A stretch of DNA of 64,000 nt from Platerodrilus igneus (taxonomy: Eukaryota; Arthropoda; Insecta; Coleoptera; Lycidae). Shown one piece after another: positions 44,049 to 55,755 of the stretch. Numbering within the stretch: position 1 is the stretch's first letter; every line of letters begins with the position of its first letter. The notes beneath the pieces were generated by a model. It saw only the letters and a list, made by a program, of their open reading frames with translations, did no database searches and was not told the DNA's origin. The translations under genes were made by a program, and so were the position numbers. The stretch covers positions 11,945,001-12,009,000 of the forward strand of contig JARFIW010001739.1 in NCBI GenBank assembly GCA_036346225.1, in the 5' to 3' direction.

Positions 44049-44896
44049 AGCTTATTAATAAAATTACTTTATCGGGTGAAGACGATAAACGTTTTATCAT
44101 ATTTGGAAGCACGTTAACTTATGCATGGGGGCATAAAGAAATTGATATGGTTTATTTTACATAGTTTTAAGCATTGCCATGGTTGTTAATAGTAGTTGTA
44201 AGTTTTTCTCTATACATTAGTTTTCTATTGTTTCTTTCCCACCTTTCCAATCCTTTTCCTTTCATTTTCTTACCGCGGTGAGCAAAGCGTGTATGACCTT
44301 CTGGCGGTGCTCGCTGAGCAACTGAATATTTTGTTAAAAAATGTTTTGTTGGCTAACAACACGCAATTTATAATTTTTTATAGTAAAACTTTTTTTTTTA
44401 GAAATTTTCTACAACAAAATGTATGAAATTTCATCAATAAAAATATTAAATCATTTTTAATGTTTATTCTTTAACAAATATTTCTTAATTTGCTTGCCGC
44501 AGATACTATCCACGAACCATTTGACATTCTCATTTGTAATTTCACGTATTAAGGTAAAATAATTGAATTGTTAACTTTTACAATTTAAAAACGCTAACGC
44601 TGTATATGTTCAGAGCTTTTTAAATTTATAATTTGGTTCTATATAGAAGGAATGATTGAATAGTATTTTCCCAGGTACTGATACGGAGTAATTACAAGTT
44701 AGGTTAGAAAGGCGTCGGGAGGCGCTAATAAAAATAAAAATAGAAGCAAAATGAATCGGCGGTAGTGGGGTCGGAGGCTAGGTGGGGTTAGAAAGGCGTT
44801 GAGAGGCGTTTAAGTTAGGTTAGAGAGGCGTCGGGCGGCGCTGAGAGGGAGGGCGCTGTCCCAAAAGACCTCAAAATCCCATACTCTTACGCTGCT
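44049..44896. repeat. Polinton right TIR
   Basis: 848 bp, inverse of the left arm. Its inner end encodes on the plus strand LINKITLSGEDDKRFIIFGS and TYAWGHKEI, the C-terminus of the polymerase, duplicated here because the TIR includes the gene end. The outer end is ..ACGCTGCT at 44896. Confidence 0.88.
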
Positions 44897-45245
44897 GACA
44901 TATTAAGCACTAAAGAGCACTCAAGAAGCGCCATCTTTCAGCAGGAACAAACTTTTGAATTTGAAGTAAACCTCGGCAGGTTGTGAAATTAATTGCAAAA
45001 ATGTATGTGGCCGTAACTTTTCTTTGCTGGTCGTACGCAGCTGAGATATGAAGCGCTAAAGAGCACTAACGATGCACTAGCTTTCAGCTATAAAAGTTTT
45101 TAAATTGAAAGAAACTCCGGCTAAATCTGAAGTTCCAACGGAAAATTATAAGTTGCTATTTTGAGCTTCTATTATAAAGCACTAAAAGGCACTGGCAAAG
45201 CACTAACTTTCGGCACCAATAAAAACGTTAGTGCTTACAAAAGCG
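44897..45245 (+). repeat. Tandem repeat (~120-140-bp unit) right of the Polinton
   Basis: Three degenerate units contain 'aagcactaaagagcact', 'gaagcgctaaagagcacta' and 'aaagcactaaaaggcact', each followed by a 'tttcngc' block. They are in the same orientation as the units at 39539-39777. Confidence 0.65.
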
Positions 45246-46800
45246 CGGCTAACTGTATGCATCAGTTAGAAACTTGAATTGCAAGTATTTCATCGGAGTT
45301 AGCTGAACGTATATAAAATTACTGAAGTAAAAATGATTGGACACCGTGTCACACTACCAGTAACATACCTTTGTTAGATGTATCGTTACTTGTTCTTATC
45401 TATCTCATGTTATGTAGGGATCGCAGAATTGTTTCTAGAAAGTGAAGGAATGAGCAGCAAGGTTTGAAAACCTCTGGGAAAGGCGCTTTGTATACTTAGA
45501 CAAAGCCAAAATGTACAGTTACCAATTACATATATCGTTTTATCTAAGTAATCTATTGTAGAAATGTACTTTAACTAACAAGATAACAAAATTAATCGAA
45601 GGAATATTATCGTTTCTCTTTGTAAAAGCGGATACTGTTTTCGGTAACTTGTTAAGCTGAAAATTTAGGACGCAACAAAAAGTCTACACCTGAAGCAGAT
45701 TTATTGTACCGACTACCCATTTAAAACATTTTATGGAAGTTAAAATTAAAATTTGATAAACTCTCATTTCCGATTTGGTCTTTTACCTTACCTTGTTTCA
45801 AGTAAAGCTAAATAATCAAGTTATTATCTACGCTCATGTCTGAAGAAGGGTCTCTGCGTACCAACTCATCCGCACTTTTAATTTCCGTTTTGATTAGACA
45901 AAACCGCCTCCGATTTCCTCAATCTTCCGTCTATTTATGAACGAATGGACTTTGCGCAATCTAAAACACTTACAATTCACCACAAACTCATCTAAAATCG
46001 CTTTGTTAACGCTAGGACATTATAAAATTATTCACTGCCGTGTTCAAAAACATCTGCTACCGTGTTCAATAAAAATTTAACACTCAACGGAAGGAAGTTA
46101 GGAGTAATTGGCGATATACAAACGAAGTCTAAAATGAAATGAAATAAACTTTTATGAACAAGTCTGAAAATTGGAACAAGCGAAATGGAAATTACTATTA
46201 GGGCTTCCCTCGCATTTTAACTCACTTCTTAACTTTTGACGTTATACTAATAACGAGTACGTTTACGTCTCTCCCTGTATGAATTCAAACTTACAGCGAA
46301 CCAATTTTAAAAGTCATCCATAACCTGAATAATGCATAATAATATAATTGAATGTTAGGAAGTCATTAAAATTTAATATCCTAAGCAAAGCCATCGAGAA
46401 AGCTTTTTTGCATATAAATTGCATACCTCGTTTCCTATATTTTGTTGTTTCTGTTTATTTTTCAATCAATATTTCTGATACTACCGCATCTAGTATGTAA
46501 ATGTGAAACAAGATGAGAAATTATATGAATTGGTTGGGGTACCTATTGATTTCTATATAAGTGGCAGACCATTTGTGTCATGAAAATTAAATTAGCTATG
46601 TTGTTATGTACGGGATGTAACAAAGTATCAAATAATGATTGTAACGTTTTAATTCAAAAATTTGCGAAGAAATTGTGTAGGCAAACGTTGTTTGATTTAC
46701 TAACGTGCATGTTAGACCCATTTGGTCTGTTCATATCTTTACTATAGCAACCATTTTGTTTTTAAATGGCATCCTCCAAATCACTATATATGTATAATTA
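45246..46800. other. No recognisable gene
   Basis: About 1.5 kb, AT-rich, with no ORF above background and no similarity to other parts of the window. Confidence 0.5.
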
Positions 46801-46839
46801 AATAGAAATCATTAAAACTTAAGTTAGATGCAACAATGT

Positions 46840-47345
46840 ATAATTGAAAGACAGATTACAAAAGGTGAATGGAAGTTCATAAACCAGACATGAGAACGGA
46901 TGTGAATACATTGTATTCTAGACATAGCCTGACTCTGCAGGTGCAGGTCACAATAGACTGTAAGAAACTTATAGTTAGAATTAAGATTGTTACTTTGTAT
47001 TGTATAAATAAACAAAGAAAATAGCCGACATCAACTCTGCAAGTTCCCACAAGCAATGTAAGGGGCAGGGACAGCATAAATACCCTGAGGAGCCCAAGAT
47101 AATCAGTCAGTCTAGAGCTTCACAACTTTAACATCGTTGGTTGTTCAAGCTACTCAAAATTTAGTGTAATGAATTAGTGAAAGTAATTTTGATTGTTGAA
47201 AGTGTTAATGAACATAGCGCAACCATTTGTTAATTTCCACCTGTAATTCCTGTTTAATAAAAATTTGTTAGAGTTTTTGGGAGGTCTTTTTAAAAAACCC
47301 GCTCAAGAGATCCGAAATCTAACTCGTCCCGAGTAACATTTTACC
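46840..47345 (+). repeat. LTR-like repeat, copy 1
   Basis: It shares with 50150-50590 a series of blocks: a 'ctgcag/ctctgca' and 'ttcccacaag' region, 'cagtcagtc', 'cttcacaactttaacat', 'tgttcaagcta', and an end with 'ctcgtc'. A 'gcataaatacc' TATA-like box at about 47078 is followed about 30 bp later by 'cagtcagtc', a good initiator. An 'aataaaa' signal lies near 47262. This order is typical of an LTR. No internal coding region adjoins it, so it may be a solo LTR. Confidence 0.5.
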
Positions 47346-49720
47346 GATGTCCAACTAGTGTTTTACTTATTCTGATGTGGTTAATGCTTTTTATACCTTA
47401 TATACCCAAGTATGAACGCATCCGCCATATGACTTTAATATAACGTCAGAACCCATTATTGTACCTGCAGGTTATAAAAAATGTTCATTTGATAACTGAG
47501 TACGACTTATAGGTTGCGTAAGTTTTAGTGAAATCTGAAAACATTGATTGGTGGTCACCAAATAACTAAATAGGCCGAAAGTATATTTAACTAGTCAAAT
47601 AATGTTCTCTAGACTTTGAGTGACACCTTAATTGTTAAGTGTTTAAACAACGTCGGATCAACGTTGGTAGTAGTATAATATTAATTACCAAATTCTTAAC
47701 TTCCAAATCAATTTTACTTTCGTTGTGTTTTATACATATGCAGAAAGATTTGATAAAGTTGCATATGTCAGTAGGCGCTCGATCTTGCGCCTCAATAAAT
47801 ATTCCTGTGTGATATATAATATAAACAATTAAAATATGCATTACATTTTGGCACTAGCAAGGCAATCAACAAACTACTACCACAAGTCTATTTGGCGTAA
47901 CGATTTGTACTAGAAACATTATACGTGAAGTTTCCGGTACGTATTTGAACTACATGCTGGAACTGATAAAAGCGTTGTGTAAAATTTGTTACTATTAGTT
48001 AGAATTAGTATAATTATTTGCACTTAGTTTACGTTGGATTAGAAGGGATATCGCCATGTTTTTAACATAATTGTGTATGGCCGTTTTCTACGAGAATTTT
48101 TAAAAATTTAAATTTTCCGTTATTACAACAAATTGGTTTTTAACCCTTTAAGGATTTTTGGTACATATTTGTACTACTTGTCATAACGGTCTATCATTAT
48201 AGTTTGTTCTGACTACAGATGGACCTTATAGTCTGGCTTAGTCAACTGGACATTTACAACTACAAATATAAACCACATTTTATACAATACGCCAGTTACA
48301 TATCCCCATATTAAAATAATTCTAAGACTAAATACAATTATTATGTCTTTGCAACAGAATATTGCATTGTATTAAATGAAGGTTATAATTAAAGGTCAAT
48401 CAGAGTTTATGACAGAAATAAGAAAGGAAACGACTACTTTGTATTCCAGACGCAACCTGATCCTGCAGGTGCAGAAACAATGAATTGTAACATTTAAATT
48501 TTCCTGCAAATTTATTTTTCTATATTACTGCTATGCATCTATTATTTTAGTATTTATTCAACAACGTTTATATTATTGATCTATTAGATCTTGCATATTT
48601 AAAAACCTAACAAACTTCAAGGCACACTACAATTTCAATTAGAATTACAACCTACAACGTATCACGTCGTCCCAACTCGTAACATGTATACAAACCTCTT
48701 CGCATGCTCCTACTTCTTTGTAATATCTAAGATTTTCAAGTTGTTTCGACGATTCGTGACAGATAGTCACTTTTCGTTTCCTCGTTGAACAAAAAGGTCA
48801 CTTGGTGTGTTAAAAAACACTCAATATGGTGCGGGAAATTAAGTTTTCCTGGCAGAGACCCCGCAATAAAGGCACAGTTAGTTAAAAGTTGTCTGGGACA
48901 ACTTATATACATGTGTAGTGTACAAACTTATCTTGGCGACGGTTTGTTTGAATGTGTAATTAATTTAAAATTAATTATGAAATTTATTACAGTGCAACTC
49001 CGATACAACTTTATGTTATCTTGATCATATTCAATTTGGTTTGGTTCAAGCAAATTTTATGGAACTCGTTTAAAATATAAATGCGTAGGCAATTTTGTTG
49101 GACAAATATTGGATTTCCGCTATGCAGCTACACCTAGCGTGATTAGTTGATGAACAACATGTCATTTGAAGGTTATAGGTTATTGCCGCCATGTGGTAAG
49201 ACTGTTTAATTATATAACAATAGTAAAATGTGCAACCAAATAATCATGACTTGTTTGCTACATGTTTAATAGTTATCTTCTTTACTACAATTATAATACC
49301 AACATGTTGATTTAATAGGGCCTAAGTACAGAAAAGTGAAGTTTAAACTCAGATTAATTAATTAATTAATAATTTTGCCACAAGTTAAATAAATTTTTTA
49401 AAAAACTGTAAAGTCTTAGTAGCGCTACCCCAGACTATTAATTATAAAAAATAATGTCCAAAAGTTAAGTATCCAGATCAAGAAACTACATTTATAAGAA
49501 TTTTATTTTTTTATTAAGTACAATTAAGTACAATTTAAAATGTTCATTACTTATCTTAAAGAATATAGAATTATTTTTGACTTCAGTTCATTATTATATA
49601 ATTATTAAACTTCTCCAAAGTTTCTTAGGTAATTGAAAGGTTAAACTTAAACGAATGTGTACCATGATACAATGAAAACTAATCGAAACTAAAACAAAGA
49701 TTTCATGCTTATACTGGATC
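47346..49720. other. No recognisable gene; short LTR-like fragment at 48400-48490
   Basis: AT-rich sequence. At 48448-48490 'gtattccagacgcaacctga', 'tcctgcaggtgcag' and 'acaatgaattgtaac' repeat the pattern of 46908-46970, pointing to a third, partial copy of the LTR-like repeat. Otherwise nothing is recognised. Confidence 0.45.
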
Positions 49721-49726
49721 GTAAGG

Positions 49727-49815
49727 TATAAAAGGTATCTATTAGTAGTATTTCTGTTTCAGAGCCGCCCTAGACATCATTAGTTCAGTGAAGAAAACGA
49801 CCAAATGTAAGTAAC
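49727..49815 (+). promoter_or_regulatory. Candidate RNA polymerase II core promoter
   Basis: A 'tataaaagg' box at 49728 is followed about 32 bp later by 'tttcagag' and about 55 bp later by 'gttcagtg', which resemble the arthropod initiator TCAGT. An ATG with an adjoining splice-donor-like 'atgtaagtaa' follows at 49805. No downstream exon with a recognisable protein could be found, so the call rests on spacing alone. Confidence 0.3.
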
Positions 49816-50149
49816 ATATTTGTGACCATCAAACTTTGTATTTAAAGTGGTTAGTGATAATCTAGGTTTCCAAATTTTCCTTTTCTCGTAAATTGATTCT
49901 GTCAGATGCATTAAAAAAAATTAGGTGGCGTCTTTTATTTTATTTTCCAACTTCAATAAACCCATTGACCAGTCTCATGCGACCGTGGGTAAAAGCTCAG
50001 TTAGCTAAAAAGTCTTAAGAGTTTTCTTTTACTAAAAGCCATTTTCCATCGTAACTTTACCCTGGGCTTGTTACTGTTACATAAGAATTCTCGATAGGTA
50101 AAGTAAAAATCTACCACGATTTATTTTATTGTGGAGTAGATTTAATATA

Positions 50150-50590
50150 CATTACAGAATTGCAATCAAGCAGACTTATTTAAAATTACATAGAATAGGA
50201 CATTGTACGAATATCAAGTAACTGCAGACAGCAAGATCTGCACTTTCCCACAAGATGAAGTGAGGTCCGTGGTTTTATTAATACTGCAAAGAACCCCCGA
50301 TCGTCAGTCAGTCCTCGAACTTCATAACTTTAACATTACTAGTTGTTCCAGCTATTTATTTTAATTATTGATTATTGATTTATTAAAATTTTAATTTATA
50401 GTGTTTGCCAATTTCAATTACATAGTGTTTTAGGAACATAAACGTTCAAGTGTTGTAAAAAAATAAGTAATTTTTTATAATTATAACAAATTTGATGTGT
50501 TTTTGTAAATAAATTTTTTTAAGAGAAGCTCCCAAAGGCTCAAAACCCATCTCGTCACTTTGATAAAATAATGTGAAATTCTGTCAGAAA
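50150..50590 (+). repeat. LTR-like repeat, copy 2
   Basis: Partner of 46840-47345, much diverged. It has 'gatcgtcagtcagtcc' with 'cttcataactttaacatta' and ends in 'aaaacccatctcgtcac'. A 'ttattaatactgc' box stands where copy 1 has its TATA-like sequence. Confidence 0.5.
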
Positions 50591-51440
50591 GTGATACACA
50601 TTTATACCAATGAATCAGGATGCTAAAAACAGGTTATCCTGCTCGTTTATTTTGTTTTGCGCGTTAAAAATTGTGCAAAGTTTAGTGAAAGTGTATATAG
50701 TATATACATTATTTTGTATATTTTAAGTTCTACTATCAAATGAATTCAACATAATTGTAATTAGTGTTAAATATCAATTTCTTGATTTGAGGCTGGAAAT
50801 ATCCTTAAACACACTGTGGTTTTTCTTCTGTATATTCAAAATCAAAATATATACACCCGAATAGTTTACAGTTTATGAATGTCAAATAAGTACAAATTAC
50901 TGTTGTAGGTTGAAATTTCTCACACACTTCTTGGGTAAAAAATATTTGATGCTAGGTAAGTGGTACAAATATGTACCAGTAAAATGTACATATATACACA
51001 GTGTTTACAAAGCAATATTTATATTTTAAAATTTTTTATACACCTTCGTGTTTTTCATGCTAATTTTTAATATTACAAATCTTTACGAATATTTAAATAA
51101 TCAGCAGGGGTTATTAAATTTTAGTGCAGTCTTTACGGGCCACAGGCAGAAGAGGGAGGTGACGACGATGCTAACGACAACATTACCATGTTGTCATAGT
51201 AAAACTGTTCTAGTGCCGATGCTTTCTTTTTAAGTTCAGTTTCATGTTCGAATGGGACTGATCAAGTTATAATAAATGAAATTGAAGTTCCTACTACTTC
51301 ACTGTTTGACCATAATAACATTAGTTCAAGTAACTCTAATGATGAAAGCACTAGAGAGAAGTTTAATTCATGCAGGACATCGTCTACACTAAAAGAGTTG
51401 AGTACCACGAAACATGCTAACGGCGCTCTATGCCAACTGC
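50591..51440. other. No firm gene; one open stretch at 51205-51460 (+)
   Basis: The plus frame from about 51208 to 51460 is open for about 85 codons, rich in Ser, Asn and Thr (NGTDQVIINEIEVPTTSLF, NISSSNSNDESTREKFNS). It has no Met near its start and no recognisable domain. It could be an exon piece or a transposon fragment. The rest is AT-rich without features. Confidence 0.3.
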
Positions 51441-52020
51441 CTAATGCAATCGAACATTAAGACTAATAGGTAGATGGTGATATAGAACGTCTCCATAGTC
51501 GAATAGTGACAAATTTGATGATTAGACCAGTTGGATCTTTAAACGAAAAGGAAGAAAACGCTTAAATCTCTTAAAATTGCGAAGATAACTAAACACTTTG
51601 CTATACATTTGCACTGTGTTATCTTTCCATTTTAGGTTTGAACCAAACACCATACCAAGGTTGTTTACCGTAGTGCTATTTTTTATTTCGGTGTTATTTA
51701 AAAGTATCTGTGGTTCAGCGGTATCATCGATTGAATATAATGGTTTTTATGTGCCAACCTGAATAATTTGGCATTTTAGTCGGGTTTAACGTTAAATGGT
51801 ATTTGTCATCCCATGATTTAATGTTAAAAAGTTCGATTTTAATTTTATCTATAGCGTCCACTATGTCAATGGGTGAGCAATGAAGATAAATTTGAACGTT
51901 GTAACAAAAAAGATTTCGCTTCTCATTAATATGCACATTAGTTATAATTATTTAATTCACAAGAATCGTTAACAGTATTAAAAGTTTCTATTTGTACTTC
52001 ATTAAAATAATATTTATTTG
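51440..52020 (-). pseudogene. CR1/Jockey-like LINE reverse transcriptase fragment
   Basis: Minus-strand frames read VQIYLHCSPIDIVDAIDKIK and SWDDKYHLTLNPTK at about 51905-51780, the region just after the YADD box. Then ILLNNTEIKNSTTVNNLGMV and SNLKWKDNTVQMYSKVFSYL occur at about 51715-51610, and FDYGDVLYHHLP at about 51495. These fit the second half of RT in CR1/Jockey-type LINEs. The YADD aspartates themselves are replaced (FCYNVQIY). Several frameshifts and stops are present. Confidence 0.65.
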
Positions 52021-55000
52021 TCACATGGTTTTAAAATAACATTTCAGTTACTTTGTTATCCGTGTAGATGCGAGTTTTTAGTTCATTGCGCCTGCCGGCG
52101 TGGTACAACAGAGAAATGCTTGTTTCCACTTTTAACAGCAGGATGTATTTGAGACAGACAAGTTTTTAGGCGTAGCCGAAAGGTTGTTTCAAGATGTTGT
52201 CCGGCAAGCAGATGGCTTGGTCCCGGAGGATTGCTTGGCCTTTTCGAAATACAAATCATCACCACGTCAGTCGGCCTCTAAAATGAAACAAATGTAGTAG
52301 GTTTAAAGAACATCATCAACGGTAGGTAACTATTTTCATTTTTGTATTTAAATTAATTCCGTGGTTTTTATAGTGCAAGTATAATTACGTGTTACGAAGT
52401 TTCAAACAATTTTTAGTTGTGGTATATTGGAAGTTTTAATTATTGGTTTTGGAGCATTGCAAAACCTTCGTTTATTACTTATTCTGAGAAACTCAGTTTG
52501 TAATCTCAAGAACAGGCGAAGGTCGCATACCTGTCGCTAACAATGGTACACGAAGTTAAATGGACGAAAACACAACGTTCAAGTTCATTTGAATGGGTAA
52601 CCTTTTCTTGCTGAAAGCAATCATGTATTTGACGAAATCCTATGGTGAGTGCTTTCTGTATTTAATTCCACACCATCATGAAAATGTAGTGAACTTTTCG
52701 TAAATTTTTATATAATAGTTTAAATTGGTGATCGTAATTTTTGGTTTAAGATTAATTAATTTGATAAGTATAATGTTCGTAGAACACAAAAAATTTAAAG
52801 ATATCTTTCTAAGAAATCAATATGCTACACAAGTTGTTTGTATTAAAATAAGTAACATCTCTGAGGTTGTTTGTCACATTTTAAGAACCAGTTTTTTATT
52901 GAAGTATAATGATTATACAGGCTATTTTATACCATAAGGGAATTTGATTTTCCATACATAGAATAAATTTTTCTAACAATATAAGTTCAACAATATATGA
53001 AAAATCAATTCATTTACTTATTCACTTATAAACCAAAAGGAATCCTATTTCGGTAACAATAAAAGTTGTTTCATACTAATAAAAATCTAATACCTTTCAC
53101 TGAGAATTTTAATAAATAGTTTTTTTGAAATACATGACATTTAATGAGATAATGTATAAACATTTTTATATTTTGATGGTTAACAAACACTGACACATGT
53201 AAAGAAGTATAAACGAAGTACATATATTTTTATTTATCACAATAGAAAATGATTTAAGTTACTTTAAAGCTTACTTTCATTGAAGTTAATAATAACTTTA
53301 CTTAAAGCTTGCCCCAATTTAATAAAAAAATTTTGAGAATAGAAAAGAAGATCACTGACATCATATTGGTAAGATATTCTTGGATTATATTTTGAATTGT
53401 TATTTCTATTGAAATTTAGTTTGTGATAAATTGACTAGGCTTTAGTGAAGCCCTAGTTCTAAGAAATTTGTTACGTTCATTTTCGTAAATAATTGATTAG
53501 TTTATATACAATAATTTTTAACTTAAATTCCTTTGGCGTTAAACACGAAAATTAATTCCGTAAATTAAAATAACCCTTTCGCGTGTTTAAAATTGTATTT
53601 CAGTTAATAATAAGTATCCCATATATTTTACTTGATAAATCTTTCTGCTCATTAAAAATAAATATCCTTTCTAATAATTCCTTAACATGGAATTTACGCC
53701 ATAATTAGATAAGCGTCTTTCCAATGCTGGTGTGTTTTCTCTCTTTAAAGAATTCGGCGAAATTATTTCAATAAATTCGGGTTTTCCTGTTTTATTTTCT
53801 TAAACAAGATTACTGTGAGCTTTGGTGCTTTAGCTAAAACAAATTTAATATTCACTGTCTGTTCGAATAGCAACAAGAAAACATCCGTCCTGTTCTACGT
53901 TGTTCCTTTTTTATGCGAATTGCTGGCACGCATTATAGCGTAGTGAGAATTTAGAGTTTATAAAAAAAATTTCGGTTTTAATAAATTAATCTATTGTTTG
54001 TAATTATGCTAGCTTCCTGCGGGGGACACGTTAATCCCTTGAGCTGTCGTTTCTTCTGGTAATGGGAGGTCAAACGCGTTCTTCCGGGGCGTAGGCTTAC
54101 CTACTCGCTGGCGTGGGCCAGCGAATGACTCCACCTCGACGTTAGCAACTCAAGGGTGAGTTTTTCCTTGTATTCGCTACTTACTTTGGAACCAGAACAC
54201 CTGGGATTTTACCGTTCAAATATCAGGCATTTCAAATTTAATTCTTAATACGAAAATTATTGAACTATTTTGGTATTTACTGCTCTTTTATTAATGCTTT
54301 ACTATTTGTTTATAAATAACTAAAAATATACTACGTATTAATGTAAAAAACGGTTTAAAGAATTGCTACCACATTTGAAAATGTTGTTGCCATTATTTTG
54401 TAAATATAGGTTAAGTTTATATTTACGATGATCTAGAGCTGTGGTTTTTAGGGTTGCGTTTGGTTCTTTTTTAATAAATAATGTCAGGCGTAATTACCTA
54501 AAAACTACATCTGGCCATTTTCATGAGTAATTTTTTTTTAATGTTTGGGGGTTCTCATAATGTATATGTAAATTGGGGACATTCACTTTTTGGGTTGGGT
54601 TTGGGAATACTGTGTTCTGTAAATATTTTGTTTAATTACAAGTTCTTTTTTCCTTTGTATGTTTTGTTCTGAGTGTGAATGAGTGAGTGTATATAAATTT
54701 TCTCTCATTTATTTCAAGTTTCTTTTTAATTTATCTATAGGTATAACGCCCCGCCCACTCACCGATTGAGCCCGGTTATTCTTTCTTTCTTTTTATTGGT
54801 TTTTTTATAGGTTACGTCCAATGTACGTAACAAATTTTGAGGAAGTTATATTTTCAGATAGTACGAGGCCATCGTTCCAATCCAAGTTTGTAGTGTCACA
54901 AGTAAGTAAGTATTATTTTTATACGTTTTGGTTGTTCCAGAGGTTTTCTTTCTTTTCGAAGATTTCCGTATCTTATCTTCAGATTGTTAAACATTATACC

Positions 55001-55239
55001 TATTATTAAGATACGGTGGCGTCTATTAAAAATTCTTTTTTTATCGTATACCATCCAACCATCCTACGACACTAGCTCTTAGCTCTGTCCTAAGTTGAAA
55101 AAACTTAGCTGGCTGGAAGAAATCGTTAAAGGGTCTTCAGTACTCAAAGCCGCTTTCTATACATTTTACCCTAAGCTTGAATATTAGACAGGAACCCTCT
55201 TATTTTCTGCCGCCTATAAGGTGGAGTAGTTATACTCTA
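52021..55239. other. No firm gene; two less AT-rich patches
   Basis: Mostly AT-rich. Two patches stand out: 52088-52260, with a minus-strand open frame of 60 codons, and 54015-54160, a GC-rich stretch with 'ggcgtgggccagcgaatgac' that ends in the donor-like 'caagggtgagtt'. Either could be a non-coding exon or a decayed transposon piece. No proteins are recognised. Confidence 0.4.
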
Positions 55240-55700
55240 ACATAATAAAAAAGCAAGTGTAACAACGCCATCTACATAAAAGTGGTACTTACAGTATATT
55301 AAAAGTTTAGTAAAATCTCGAATGTACAGTGAGGACAGAATCGGTCCAAAGACACTGCCTTGGGGAACCCTAACCTTTAACTATTCCCAACTGGAGAAAC
55401 GGTCACCCTCTTCAGCCATGACATATTACCAGCAATTTTTTATTGTATCAGACGGTGTGTGTATGTCGTAATACCTACAAAATTTTATTATGATCCATCC
55501 TGAACCAGAATTGTTACCATGCCCAATACGAAGCGCACGCTCAACCATATTACTAGAAAACACGAAACTAAGCGTATCTTTAAAAAAATTATCTAAAACC
55601 ACGTCAAGGTTTTCATTAAGGGATTGTGTGATACTATGCACTAGCAAACAGTTACGACGCGACTACGCTTCTAAATTGTCCAATTGTTCTTCAAATTAAT
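55240..55700 (-). pseudogene. CR1/Jockey-like LINE: ORF1 piece and RT piece
   Basis: On the minus strand, 55647-55430 reads DVVLDNFFKDTLSFVFSSNM and VERALRIGHGNNSGSGWIII then KFCRYYD. This resembles the RNA-binding region of LINE ORF1 proteins. Immediately downstream, 55380-55245 reads VPQGSVFGPILSSLYIRDFT followed by YCKYHFYVDG, the RT segment ending at the YxDD position (YVDG here). The region between ORF1 and mid-RT has been deleted. The next part of RT would start as at 51905, so the two fragments may be from one split copy. Confidence 0.55.
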
Positions 55701-55755
55701 TAAACCTTATATCGGTAGTTTCTAATATTTCTTTTAATACGTTGTTAAAAATAAA

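Larger units (their letters stand above)
39778..44896. mobile_element. Polinton/Maverick remnant with 0.85-kb TIRs
   Basis: The ends are inverted: AGCAGCATACGAGAAGGGG at 39778 and the inverse of AGCAGCGTAAGAGTATGGG ending at 44896. The 5'-AG...CT-3' ends fit Polintons. Inside are a protein-primed family B DNA polymerase (minus), a capsid-like gene (plus) and a packaging ATPase fragment (plus). Length is 5.1 kb against the usual 15-20 kb, so most genes, including the integrase and protease, are gone. No convincing 6-bp target duplication was seen. Confidence 0.8.

Noticed and set aside
51205..51460. A host exon
   Set aside because: Open for about 85 codons but without a start, domain or convincing splice sites; kept only as a note in the region entry.
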